From positions 124,001-188,000 of the forward strand of contig JBMFVV010000001.1 in the NCBI GenBank assembly GCA_049965815.1: a stretch of 64,000 bases of DNA, in the 5' to 3' direction. The notes under the pieces were generated by a model that saw nothing but the letters and a program-made list of their open reading frames with translations, made no database searches and had not been told where the DNA came from. How positions within the stretch are numbered: the stretch's first letter is position 1; every line of letters begins with the position of its first letter. The stretch comes from GCA-001856825 sp049965815. GTDB lineage: Archaea; Thermoplasmatota; Thermoplasmata; Thermoplasmatales; GCA-001856825. Positions 44,476-52,536 of this stretch are shown piece by piece. The position numbers were made by a program, and so were the translations under genes.

Positions 44476-44902
44476 CTGTTGGGTAGCCCTTTAAATCTAT
44501 TTACGTTTTCGACTATTTATTATTCATTAAAATATTTAGGCACGACTCATTTATCAATATTTCTATCGCTTATCATATGATTTAGAAACGTCCAGTCATC
44601 AGAATTTCAATCATAATGAATAAACGATCACAGTACTCCTTATCCATTTGCATTTATCAGAAAATTGAATTCGTCAATTCACACCAGTTATGGCAGAAAA
44701 TTTCCTGAACAAAATTGTGTCTGGATGGCGCAAAGTAATAAATAGAGATGTTAATGCGGTTATCAGCTTAGCTGCAGGATTGACCTTCGAAATGATCATC
44801 TGTGAATGGTCTTCCTTCATACGCTAACAAACGGTATGCCGACGATGAGAATTCAAATCTTTCACGATTTGATAAATCAGTTCGAATGGGACAATCGAAA
44901 AT
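44476..44902. other. Intergenic region, 427 bp
   Basis: AT-rich spacer between fixC and tRNA-Thr. It should contain the fix operon promoter (several TATA-like stretches at 44505-44540). A 45-codon frame starts with ATG at 44690 and ends at 44827; it has no ribosome site and no recognisable motif, so it is not called as a gene. Possible tRNA promoter element near 44870-44878. Confidence 0.4.
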
Positions 44903-44977
44903 GCCACCGTAGCACAGCCTGGTACGTGCGCGTGCTTGGTAAGCACGAGGTCGCGGGTTCAAATCCCGTCGGTGGCT
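44903..44977 (+). tRNA. tRNA-Thr (anticodon GGT)
   Basis: 75 nt: acceptor GCCACCG/CGGTGGC, anticodon stem CGTGC/GCACG with loop TTGGTAA and anticodon GGT, T arm GCGGG-TTCAAAT-CCCGT. Discriminator T, CCA not encoded, no intron. The acceptor stem is identical to the tRNA-Thr(CGT) at 26139, in keeping with one threonyl-tRNA synthetase recognising both. Confidence 0.95.
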
Positions 44978-45044
44978 TCTTATTTTCACCAGTAAAGTAA
45001 AAGTGAAGAAAATGATTTATACAAAATAGCGTCATAGTTGACCA

Positions 45045-45974
45045 ATGCCACTCGATACAGATGTCAAAAAGCTATTGGAAGTTATTGAGAACAATAAGAT
45101 AAAAAATCTTGAGAACGTATCTCCAGATGAGTACAGGTCAATATACAGAAAATCTGCACAGATATTTTCGGGTCAAAAGGAAGACGTTGAAGATGTCAGT
45201 GACGAATATTTCAATTATGACGGATCAAAGATTCCCCTTAGAATTTATAGACCCATAGGCTCCAAAGATGGGGCTATCATCTATTATCACGGAGGTGGCT
45301 TCGTAACCGGTGATATAGAGTCGTACGACACGCTTTGTAGAAAGATTGCCAACGCCGCACGCTATACTGTTATATCAGTTGGGTACAGGCTTGCACCGGA
45401 AAATAAGTTTCCAACGTGGATAAATGATTCTTTTGAGGCGTACAAATGGGTTCTGTCCAATAGCGACAAAATGAAAATCAGTAGTTCAAAAATTGTCGTT
45501 TCTGGTGACAGCGCCGGCGGTAAGCTTGCATTTGCCGTACCTCTCATGCTGATGGACAACAACCTCAAGCTTCCAAGGATGATCGTTTCCTTTTATCCAT
45601 CCATAGGAATCGATGCATTTTCAGAATCCTCAAGGGAGTACAGTGAAGGTATGTTTCTGGATAAGGCTACCATGTCATATTTCGCGAGAATGACCAAACT
45701 CAGTGCAACTGACCTAGCAAACCCCTATTATTCCATCATTCAGCATCCGAGGCTTTCAGGACTTCCTGAAAGCGTTGTAATTACTGCAGAATACGATCCA
45801 CTCAGAGATCAGGGTGAAACATTCCTTTCAAAACTCCGTGAGTCTGGTGTCAAGGCAGCAGGTGTCAGGGCATTGGGAATGATTCACGGTTTTGCGAGAT
45901 TTTCAGGAGTAATCCCTGCCGCTGACAGGATTCTAAGAATGATTTATGCATCTGCTGTATCGAACAGCTCATAA
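45045..45974 (+). CDS. Alpha/beta hydrolase, HSL-family esterase
   Basis: 309 aa. Oxyanion motif 'YYHGGGFVTGD' (about 78-88), nucleophile elbow 'VVSGDSAGGKLAF' (about 150-162) and late 'EYDPLRDQGE' and 'GMIHGFARF' give the Ser-Asp-His triad of the hormone-sensitive-lipase family. These archaeal enzymes hydrolyse short to medium acyl esters; natural substrate unknown. N-terminal 50 residues form the cap. It starts 67 bp after the tRNA and has no operon partner. Confidence 0.9.
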   Translation: MPLDTDVKKLLEVIENNKIKNLENVSPDEYRSIYRKSAQIFSGQKEDVEDVSDEYFNYDGSKIPLRIYRPIGSKDGAIIYYHGGGFVTGDIESYDTLCRKIANAARYTVISVGYRLAPENKFPTWINDSFEAYKWVLSNSDKMKISSSKIVVSGDSAGGKLAFAVPLMLMDNNLKLPRMIVSFYPSIGIDAFSESSREYSEGMFLDKATMSYFARMTKLSATDLANPYYSIIQHPRLSGLPESVVITAEYDPLRDQGETFLSKLRESGVKAAGVRALGMIHGFARFSGVIPAADRILRMIYASAVSNSS

Positions 45975-46133
45975 CATATCTGAATGCCAGATCTGGAAAG
46001 GTTGTGCCAGGGTTTAAGGTTGCTATTCTCTTCTAAATATAGCCAACGAGCTCTGCTGCTGGACCTAGAGAATTGCACTATGCTGCGCGTATTTCCATAT
46101 TTTTATTTAGGAGGGAAAGTGACAAAACCATTA

Positions 46134-46157
46134 ATTAGTATATTCTAATAAACTAAT
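46134..46157 (+). promoter_or_regulatory. Candidate ArsR operator upstream of dsrE-like gene
   Basis: ATTAGT and ACTAAT arms with a 12-nt spacer form an imperfect dyad typical in size for ArsR/SmtB sites. It lies 11 nt before the ATG at 46169 and downstream of a TATA-like TTTTTATTT (about 46099-46107), thus over the expected transcription start. The ArsR-type gene at the end of the same operon is the obvious candidate to bind it. Confidence 0.45.
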
Positions 46158-46168
46158 GAGGTATCAAA

Positions 46169-46528
46169 ATGAGTGGAAAAGTAGCAGTAGTAATAAACTC
46201 GGGACTTGACCAACGTGCAAAAGTCATGTCGGGACTACATGTGGCAAAAAGGATCCACGACGTGAAGGAAAAGAATGGTATTGAAAAAGTGGAAGTTTTT
46301 CTTTTTACTGGTGGCGTGAGAGCCCTAGAGGCTGGTAAGGATAACAGCGAGATAATTGACGCAATAACTGAACTAAGGAATGCTGGAATAATCATCGAGG
46401 CCTGCTCCAATCAGGTGAAGAATTGGAATATGGAAGACATCTTTACACAGAATGGAATAAATCTTGAATTTGCGAGGGATGCATTTTCCAGATACGCAGT
46501 CGATGGGTATACGGTCATTTCGTTCTGA
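46169..46528 (+). CDS. DsrE-family sulfur-relay-like protein
   Basis: 119 aa with the DsrE/DsrF fold pattern: 'KVAVVINSGLDQRAKVMSGLHVAKRIHD', 'VEVFLFTGGVRALEAG' (about 43-58), 'IIEACSNQVKNWNM' (about 91-104) and a final strand 'VDGYTVISF'. C95 in 'EACSNQ' is at the place of the sulfur-carrying cysteine of DsrE/TusD-like proteins. First gene of a DsrE-FmdE-ArsR operon. Confidence 0.8.
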   Translation: MSGKVAVVINSGLDQRAKVMSGLHVAKRIHDVKEKNGIEKVEVFLFTGGVRALEAGKDNSEIIDAITELRNAGIIIEACSNQVKNWNMEDIFTQNGINLEFARDAFSRYAVDGYTVISF

Positions 46529-46551
46529 AAATTCTTGATGAGGATGAGAAT

Positions 46552-47160
46552 TTGAAGAGAGATGAAGACCTCGTCTTCCGAGTGTTAGATACGGAATCTA
46601 GCCATGGGAGATATTCAAGAGAGTACAAGGAGATTAGATTTGAGGATATTGTGAAATTCCATGGACATGCATGCGACGGACTTTATCGAGGTACTTATGC
46701 TCTCTTCGTCGCCCTTAATGAGCTGTATCCGGATGGAATTCTTGATAGAACTGATCTGAGAGCAGTATCCAGGAATAGCCCCTGCCTCGGGGATGCAGTG
46801 ACCTATCTCACGGGTGCACGTGTACGCTTTGGAACTCAGGACGTTGAAAATAAGCCTGGGGTATGGTACATCATCCAGAAAATATCCAGTGGCGAAACAG
46901 TAAGCGTAACGGAGGATGCAGGCTTCTTTCCGGAAGCGATTTCAAGAATTGAAGCATCACTTTCAACGCTACCAGATGATCAACTCTCGAAACAGCTAGA
47001 CAAGCTTAAGAAAATGCAGGACGAATGGATCAAGACTGTTCTTCTGAAAACAAAACCCGGCGATCACTATCACGTGAATAGGATAGATTTTACCTGGAAG
47101 GACGTCCAATATAATAATAAGGGAACACGGACTGACGTTATATTCAAGAATGTGATATAA
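46552..47160 (+). CDS. FmdE/FwdE-domain protein
   Basis: 202 aa from TTG 46552, with GGATGAG just upstream. 'VKFHGHACDGLYRGTYALFVALNEL' (about 30-54) is the FmdE signature (HGHxCxG), with a second conserved cysteine in 'SRNSPCLGDAVTYLTGARVRFG' (about 81-102). FmdE domains were named after formylmethanofuran dehydrogenase but occur widely without it and probably bind metal; there is no methanogenesis gene here. The protein lacks the C-terminal zinc ribbon seen in some members. It sits between DsrE-like and ArsR-like genes, suggesting metal or sulfur handling by inference. Confidence 0.8.
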   Translation: MKRDEDLVFRVLDTESSHGRYSREYKEIRFEDIVKFHGHACDGLYRGTYALFVALNELYPDGILDRTDLRAVSRNSPCLGDAVTYLTGARVRFGTQDVENKPGVWYIIQKISSGETVSVTEDAGFFPEAISRIEASLSTLPDDQLSKQLDKLKKMQDEWIKTVLLKTKPGDHYHVNRIDFTWKDVQYNNKGTRTDVIFKNVI

Positions 47161-47164
47161 TATC

Positions 47165-47509
47165 ATGTTGAAGTCTATGAAAAATCTTGACACAGAAACC
47201 ATGGCTGAGATCATGAAGGCTCTCGGTGACAAAAATCGTCTTCATATTCTATCTCTGCTAAGCAGTCAGGAGCTCTGTGTGTGCGAGATAACTGCATTAT
47301 GCCATCTCTCCCAGTCAAACGTATCACAACATCTGGCAAAGCTTAGATCAGTTGGGCTAGTAAAGGAGAGAAGAAACGCTCAATGGGTTTATTACTCCCT
47401 TAATCCAGACAGTTTCCCCCTGATAGAGGAAATTATCAAGTTAATTCCAGAACCGACCGAGGACCTTACAAAAATAAAACAACTGAAGAATGATTCCATC
47501 TGTAAGTGA
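47165..47509 (+). CDS. ArsR-family transcriptional regulator
   Basis: 114 aa. Winged helix: 'MKALGDKNRLHILSLLSSQELCVCEITALCHLSQSNVSQHLAKLRSVGLVKERRNAQWVYYSL' (about 17-80). 'ELCVCE' is the CxC metal/metalloid site of ArsR, so As(III), Sb(III) or a soft metal or sulfur species may be the signal; a further Cys lies in 'TALC'. Starts at ATG 47165 or 47177. It should repress its own operon through the dyad at 46134-46157. Confidence 0.87.
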   Translation: MLKSMKNLDTETMAEIMKALGDKNRLHILSLLSSQELCVCEITALCHLSQSNVSQHLAKLRSVGLVKERRNAQWVYYSLNPDSFPLIEEIIKLIPEPTEDLTKIKQLKNDSICK

Positions 47510-47769
47510 GCCTTCCAGTTCACCACCCTTTAGCCTATTTGATCTCTCTCCTATTCTTCCTTTTCTCATTGAAATTTTGTTCTTTAATGATTACAACAAT
47601 CCAGTAGCTCTAACGCAAATTATTTGATGCTCTCGACTTCACTTCGGTATCGACAGAAGCTCAAAGTTCTTGACTGATATTCTTTGGCCATTGAATTTTA
47701 GGAATCCCTGCAGGATGAAGCACCCCGGTGGTTGATAGAGAAAGGACCACATTCCATGTGATGGTAGAA

Positions 47770-48540
47770 TTAAAGGAAACCCGTTATAAGAGAGTAAGCT
47801 GTTTTGGCTGCTACAAATATAATTATGATTATTATGAGGATTCTTACGTTCTTCGAGTCGAAACGATGCATTAGTGCGGATCCCGTTACTCCTCCCAGGG
47901 CCCCGCCCACCAGCACGACAATCCAGAGAATGTAATTGATACCGTGGAGTATTGCAAGATAGGAAAGAAATCCGCTAAGTGAGCTGAATAGGGCCACATA
48001 GGCTGTTGTCCCTGCAATTTTCTTAAAGTCGCTCTCCATAAAAGTCAGGACTGGCAGTATTATCAATCCGCCACCGACACCGAGAAGCCCACCTAGAAAT
48101 CCTGCAATGCCTCCTATAGCAATTCCTAAAAGCACTTCATTAAGATTCTTCATCTCCGTTCTTCTTTTCGTCCTCTTCTGAGATGTGATAAGGTTGTACA
48201 GCGTATACAGGAGAAAGAGAACGAATATTGTCAGTAAAATATAATCTGGGGTATGGGTTCCAACTATAGCACCAACAAGGGCCATTGCAACTGCAGGTAT
48301 CACAAAAATTGTTCCAGTCTTCCACATTATGTATTTGTGCCGTTTGTTGTTTATAGTTGCACTCGAAAGCGAAAAAACGTTGAGAAGAAGTCCTGTAGCA
48401 GCGGCAATTGAGAATGGTATTCCCATCGAATAATAGATGGGTATCAGTGTAGTTGCGGCACCAAAACCGGATACTGCGAACAGTGCCGAAAGAATCCAGG
48501 TTATTATCAGGATGATTCCGTAGAAGATAGACGCTAGCAA
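47770..48540 (-). CDS. TSUP (TauE/SafE) family anion exporter
   Basis: 256 aa with about eight membrane helices in two repeats; the family motifs 'VSGFGAATTLIPIY' (about 23-36) and 'GGIAGFLGGLLGVGGGLIILPVL' (about 136-158) are clear. TauE/SafE proteins move sulfite, thiosulfate, sulfonates or sulfoacetate. TTG start at 48540 with GGATAG upstream. It faces the DsrE-FmdE-ArsR operon tail to tail, with 260 bp between. Confidence 0.87.
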   Translation of the reverse strand: MLASIFYGIILIITWILSALFAVSGFGAATTLIPIYYSMGIPFSIAAATGLLLNVFSLSSATINNKRHKYIMWKTGTIFVIPAVAMALVGAIVGTHTPDYILLTIFVLFLLYTLYNLITSQKRTKRRTEMKNLNEVLLGIAIGGIAGFLGGLLGVGGGLIILPVLTFMESDFKKIAGTTAYVALFSSLSGFLSYLAILHGINYILWIVVLVGGALGGVTGSALMHRFDSKNVRILIIIIIIFVAAKTAYSLITGFL

Positions 48541-49026
48541 AAGCTATCCACATCCATTGATTATTATTGAAGTTGCAAATTTTTCAAAAATGTTTTCAGC
48601 GAAGCAGAAGGATTTTTGATCGATAAATGTTATTTTACTAGTGGAATGGCCCACATTCATTCCGGAATTTTCATTTGTGAATGGGCTTTGGCTATTACTC
48701 TCAGTTAATATGATCTTCTGAAAACGAAGACATTCGTTTAAAGGCAGCATTGTATGACACTTACAGATGTCACTACTAAAGCGTCATTTGGGGTATTGCC
48801 TATTTCATGTGGCTCTGGCTGTTCCCCGAGTTTGCCTTTTGTCAAGAAGCAATCTTTAGTAATAATTTCGTTCATACTATCATTCCATTGTACTTCACGA
48901 AATTTCGAATAACGTCTTCAATTTATGGGATGAATCTGGGAATCATCGATATGATTCACATTTGTTACTCTTCAGTCCAGCTTGAAAACCAGCCACCAGA
49001 GCGGATAGTGCTTGAATACGGTCCAT
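48541..49026. other. Intergenic region, 486 bp
   Basis: No gene could be supported. It holds the TSUP promoter (AT-rich, near 48560-48650) and short frames that lack ribosome sites or recognisable domains. A 95-codon frame at 48807-49094 runs into the end of pyruvate kinase and looks accidental. Confidence 0.4.
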
Positions 49027-50691
49027 TCAGTTGTAGATTATGCCACTCTCCGGATCGACGTAGATCATCTCCTTCTCTCTTGGCCTTCTTTTAAGAGAGG
49101 TGGATATTAGTATGGACTTCTTCAATTCTACAAGTCGTTCCACCACTGAATTCAGCGGATTGAATGTGAATATGATTCCTTGGAACTTGGAGAAAGCCTC
49201 TTCACTCGTTTCCTTTTCGCATATCAAAATTTCCCCTTCCTTTGAGGAATCATATGTGACATTGCCTTTCATTCCCTTGCCCAGTGGATATCCCCTCCCA
49301 ATGAAATTACCGATGAGCACGAATCTCACGTCGTTCGTGCCTCCGAATGGGAAGTAATGCTCTCCTGACGTGACAACCAGGAGTTCTCCCCTCCTGAAGT
49401 AGTTGGAACGAATCATCTCATCAACAATTCCTTCGAACATGCTGCTTCTGATATTCAGGTCCAGCGGGTAGGTGTTGTTGTAAAGATAGAAACGGGAAAT
49501 GAGTCTCCTATTCTGGCTTATCACATAGATCTTCCCCCTGGGCCGGAGTGCGGATAGCATTCTCACCGTACTTCCCGACCTTGTCATTGCAACTATGTCC
49601 TTCCCGATGTCGTTGGAAAGTATCTTAGCAGCCTTGGCAACAGAATACGCTATCCTGTTCCCTCTGAACTCTGATGGTTCTGGGTATTCCGTAATTCCAG
49701 ATTCCACGTACCTGGTGATCCTGTCCAGATATTCTATTGCATCGACAGGGTGCTTGCCTATTGCAGTCTCTCCAGATAGTAGAAGAGCATCTGCGTCGTC
49801 CAGCAATGCGTTGCTGATGTCTGCCACTTCAGCACGCGTGGGTGACTCGCTTTCAATCATCGATTCAAGCATCTGCGTAGCCACTATGGTGGGTATGCCA
49901 AATGAGTGCGATCTCGCTATGAGCCTCTTCTGTATTATCGATATTTCCTCCAGCGGCAGTTCCACTCCAAGATCGCCCCTTGCCACCATTATCATATCAG
50001 AAACGCTGCAAATCTCGTCTATGTTCTTCACACCTGAATGCGTTTCTATCTTCGATATGACGTACTGGTCCCCTCCCAGTTCCTTTATCTCCTTCCTCAG
50101 CTCCTCAACATTCTTCCTGTTCTGCACGAAGGACAGCGCGAAGAACCCCACCCCTTCCTCTATTCCCTTCCTGATGAACAGCCTGTCCCTTTCCGTAAGG
50201 ACCCCTAGGTCAAGCTCTTTCCCCGGAATGTTCACCCTGGCATTGTTTCTGATGGTTCCGGAGCTTTCTGCAATCACCAGAACTGATTTACCGTCATTTG
50301 CCTTTACCTTCAGTCTTATCTTTCCGTCGCTTACGAGTATGTTGTCCCCATCTTTCAGGCTGTCCAGAATGGAATTCATATTGAAGAAAAAATCACATTT
50401 ATCTCTCTCCGATCCTATTGAGTACTGCTGCTTTCCACGGACGTCCACATGGTCATCATTCCTGAATCTGAGTCTTACCTCGGGACCCTTCAGGTCCAGG
50501 ATGACAGAAGGGTTGAATCCCTTGGTGATTTCCACCCTTCTCAGCAAGGATGTTACCTTTGATACGGAATCTTCCTCAGTGTGGGCTGTGTTTAATCTAA
50601 ATGACGTTACGCCATGCTCAACCATCTTGGAAATTATCTTTAAGTCGGTGCTTGACGGCCCGAGAGTCGCGATGAACCGTGCCCTGTTCAT
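49027..50691 (-). CDS. pyk: Pyruvate kinase with C-terminal swivel-like extension
   Basis: 554 aa against about 470 for the core enzyme. 'RFIATLGPSSTDLKIISKMVEHGVTSFRLNTAH', the K-binding 'ILDLKGPEVRLRF', the active-site strand 'YVISKIETHSGVKNIDEI' and 'MVARGDLGVELPLEEI' and 'TQMLESMIESESPTRAEVADISNALLDDADALLLSGETAIG' (about 263-305) are complete. Residues about 480-554 resemble the PEP-utiliser-like extra domain of some bacterial kinases ('GEILICEKETSEEAF', 'IYVDPESGIIY') but without its Thr-Ser-His motif. Reaction: PEP + ADP to pyruvate + ATP. A single gene, with 332 bp upstream running into the IS. Confidence 0.93.
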   Translation of the reverse strand: MNRARFIATLGPSSTDLKIISKMVEHGVTSFRLNTAHTEEDSVSKVTSLLRRVEITKGFNPSVILDLKGPEVRLRFRNDDHVDVRGKQQYSIGSERDKCDFFFNMNSILDSLKDGDNILVSDGKIRLKVKANDGKSVLVIAESSGTIRNNARVNIPGKELDLGVLTERDRLFIRKGIEEGVGFFALSFVQNRKNVEELRKEIKELGGDQYVISKIETHSGVKNIDEICSVSDMIMVARGDLGVELPLEEISIIQKRLIARSHSFGIPTIVATQMLESMIESESPTRAEVADISNALLDDADALLLSGETAIGKHPVDAIEYLDRITRYVESGITEYPEPSEFRGNRIAYSVAKAAKILSNDIGKDIVAMTRSGSTVRMLSALRPRGKIYVISQNRRLISRFYLYNNTYPLDLNIRSSMFEGIVDEMIRSNYFRRGELLVVTSGEHYFPFGGTNDVRFVLIGNFIGRGYPLGKGMKGNVTYDSSKEGEILICEKETSEEAFSKFQGIIFTFNPLNSVVERLVELKKSILISTSLKRRPREKEMIYVDPESGIIYN

Positions 50692-50868
50692 TTGTCTCTA
50701 TCATAAAACTACTATAAAAAAGAATCATCATTGGTCTTCTTCCGTCGATCAAGACCCGGAGCAGCACTCATCTAGATAAAATCACATTCTCTTAATTCAT
50801 AAACCTGTGGCTCTATAAGAGGCGTATAGATTCGCTCTTTCATTGCTCGCAGAATTTGCTTGACACCT

Positions 50869-50946
50869 ATACCTATATGTTCTCTGCCTTTTACTTCCTT
50901 TCCTCTAAACCTAATAGAGACCGTGACAGCAGTCTCTCATTTTAAA
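50869..50946 (+). repeat. 78-bp direct repeat, left copy (IS target duplication)
   Basis: Identical to 51652-51729 over 78 bp; the copies diverge at the next base (C versus A). They bracket the transposase remnant and gap in the same orientation. Internal dyad AGAGAC/GTCTCT. The left boundary may be longer because the right copy abuts the N run. Confidence 0.9.
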
Positions 50947-51023
50947 CTTGACTTCCGCATTTGATATTTTGTGAGAGCTCGATTTTTTGCCGTATTGTGC
51001 TGCTTCTCCTGTAGAGATAATCT

Positions 51024-51644
51024 TTATTTTGTTAGTGCACCATCCACTATCCTTTCCGGATACGCCACACCCAGCTGTTTCAGCACCCTTGCAGCTGTTT
51101 CCGATTCCGATCTCATCATTACTGTACCCGATCTGAGGCGTACCGGCGTAACCTTCAGGTATGAGAGCGATCTGGATGCTTCAGATATAGTCATACCTGT
51201 TTCCTTCTCTATGAGCCTTGATATAAGAAGTGAGAGAACACATACGAACACATGTGCCTCTATCCTCTCCGTTTTTCTGTGGTATACCGGCCTTATCTCA
51301 AGGAATGACTTGATCGTCCTGAAGGACCTTTCAATCTCCCACTGTTCCTTGTAGCTTGTTACTGCATCCTTTACATTGAGATCGGTATTTGTTATTATCA
51401 GGAACCTTCCTGCAAGCTTCCTCATCATCTCTATGCGTCTATGGTTAAGCGTGACGCCATCCTTCGTGAACTTCACAAAAGACTTCAGCTCGCCAAGGGA
51501 ATTCTTCAGGTCGCTTAAATTGGGGCATTCGTTGATCTTTCTATTGACAACGTCAATCCTGTCATCTATGTCCCTGATGTCAAGTCCTTCCCTCTTCCTG
51601 TTGTATACTGCTATGTACCTCCTCCTTCTTATGAGGTCCATCCC
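51024..51644 (-). pseudogene. IS1634/IS4-type transposase, C-terminal part (5' end lost in gap)
   Basis: About 206 codons remain. 'SYKEQWEIERSFRTIKSFLEIRPVYH' holds the IS4-type Y-x3-x3-E-x6-K region with the last acidic residue of the DDE triad; 'RIEAHVFVCVLSLLISRLIE' follows, as in IS1634/IS1549-type transposases. 'GRFLIITNTDLNVKDAV' before it is the preceding strand. The start of the gene is in the N run at 51645-51651, so whether the true element is intact is unknown; it is labelled as incomplete rather than decayed. Confidence 0.85.
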
Positions 51645-51651
51645 NNNNNNN
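51645..51651. other. Assembly gap (7 N)
   Basis: Seven N bases cut through the transposase gene. The real missing length is probably about 1 kb, judged from the missing transposase domain. Confidence 0.95.
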
Positions 51652-51729
51652 ATACCTATATGTTCTCTGCCTTTTACTTCCTTTCCTCTAAACCTAATAG
51701 AGACCGTGACAGCAGTCTCTCATTTTAAA
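51652..51729 (+). repeat. 78-bp direct repeat, right copy (IS target duplication)
   Basis: Exact match to 50869-50946. After it comes unrelated sequence (AGTTTAAAATTACC). Joining left flank, one copy and this right flank gives the likely pre-insertion sequence. Confidence 0.9.
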
Positions 51730-52037
51730 AGTTTAAAATTACCAATACACCATAATGAATTCAAAGGTCTTCCTGTAAGTATGGGAATGCGTAAAGTAGA
51801 TCGTTAAAGTCTGATGGCTTCTGAGAGCTTCCTAGTATTTTTCCAGACAACTTGGCAGGATGCGTTAACAATTGTGAATAGCTATCATAGTTTATTCTAT
51901 CGAAACTTTCCCTCTCTGATCTTACTGATTAAACCGTGTATTTTTGCCTGATTTTTAACAAGAAAATGTAGCTCTTCCAACCCAAAATAGGCAATTCACT
52001 ACAACAGAACTATATACAAAACTAGAGTTAAACAGGG
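51730..52037. other. Intergenic region, 308 bp
   Basis: Right flank of the IS; no gene supported. A TATA-like ATATACAAAA (about 52010-52020) lies about 20-25 nt before the PrxQ ATG at 52038. Confidence 0.4.
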
Positions 52038-52490
52038 ATGTCGCTAAAAGTTGGAGATAAAGCACCAGATTTCACTGGAATGTCGGATGGGGGAGAAAAC
52101 ATAACACTGAGCGAGAAATTAAAAGAAGGTCCTGTGGTACTATATTTCTACCCAAAGGATGAAACACCAGGATGCGTAGCAGAAGCCTGTGCATTCAGAG
52201 ACCGATGGGAAGACGTTAGAAAGCTCGGTGCAACTGTATTGGGCGTGAGTTCTGACTCTGTGGAATCACATAAGAAATTTAAAACCAACAGGAATCTTCA
52301 GTTCACACTCATTGCAGATGAAGATAAGCAGATCAGGAAGGCGTACGGGGCTACAGGTACACTTATCCCCCAGAGGATTACGTTTATCATAGATAGGGAA
52401 GGGGTGATAAGGGAAGTCTACAATTCACAGCTCAATGCTTCTAATCACGTAGAAGTTGCCCTGAAATCATTAAAGTCATTCCAGACATAG
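52038..52490 (+). CDS. Thiol peroxidase, PrxQ/Bcp-type peroxiredoxin
   Basis: 150 aa. Peroxidatic cysteine C46 in 'YPKDETPGCVAEACAFRD' and resolving cysteine C51 five residues on, the arrangement of atypical 2-Cys PrxQ. 'GVSSDSVESHKKF' and 'TLIADEDKQIRKAYG' are typical later parts. It reduces hydrogen peroxide and lipid or organic peroxides using a thioredoxin-like donor in the cytosol. Single gene next to the IS; its own promoter lies just beyond the right repeat. Confidence 0.94.
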   Translation: MSLKVGDKAPDFTGMSDGGENITLSEKLKEGPVVLYFYPKDETPGCVAEACAFRDRWEDVRKLGATVLGVSSDSVESHKKFKTNRNLQFTLIADEDKQIRKAYGATGTLIPQRITFIIDREGVIREVYNSQLNASNHVEVALKSLKSFQT

Positions 52491-52536
52491 CCATCTCTAG
52501 TCCAAATGTTTGCAGCGAATTGCTAATTAAAGTATT

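Larger units (their letters stand above)
50947..51651 (-). mobile_element. IS1634-type insertion sequence, partly missing in an assembly gap
   Basis: Everything between the two 78-bp repeats: left end beginning CTTGACTTCCGC at 50947, the 3' part of a transposase gene and 7 N. A full IS of this family is about 1.5-2 kb, so roughly 1 kb including the right end and the transposase N-terminus is hidden by the gap. IS1634-family elements are known to create long target duplications of variable length, which fits the flanking 78-bp repeat. Confidence 0.8.

Noticed and set aside
44690..44827. 45-codon frame upstream of tRNA-Thr(GGT)
   Set aside because: No ribosome site and no motif; could be a remnant but nothing supports a gene.
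44903..44977. tRNA-Thr as an integration (att) site
   Set aside because: No repeat of the tRNA 3' end and no integrase found nearby in the window.
46552..47160. FmdE-domain gene as evidence for methanogenesis
   Set aside because: No other formylmethanofuran dehydrogenase or methanogenesis gene is present; the domain is widespread in non-methanogens.
48807..49094. 95-codon plus-strand frame beside pyruvate kinase
   Set aside because: No ribosome site, no recognisable domain, odd composition and it overlaps the 3' end of pyruvate kinase; judged accidental.
49595..50779. Long plus-strand frame antisense to pyruvate kinase
   Set aside because: It is the mirror of a well-supported gene; serine-rich low-complexity translation typical of an antisense shadow.
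50869..51729. Idea that the 78-bp copies are IS terminal repeats
   Set aside because: IS4/IS1634 ends are inverted, while these copies are in direct orientation and lie outside the transposase region.
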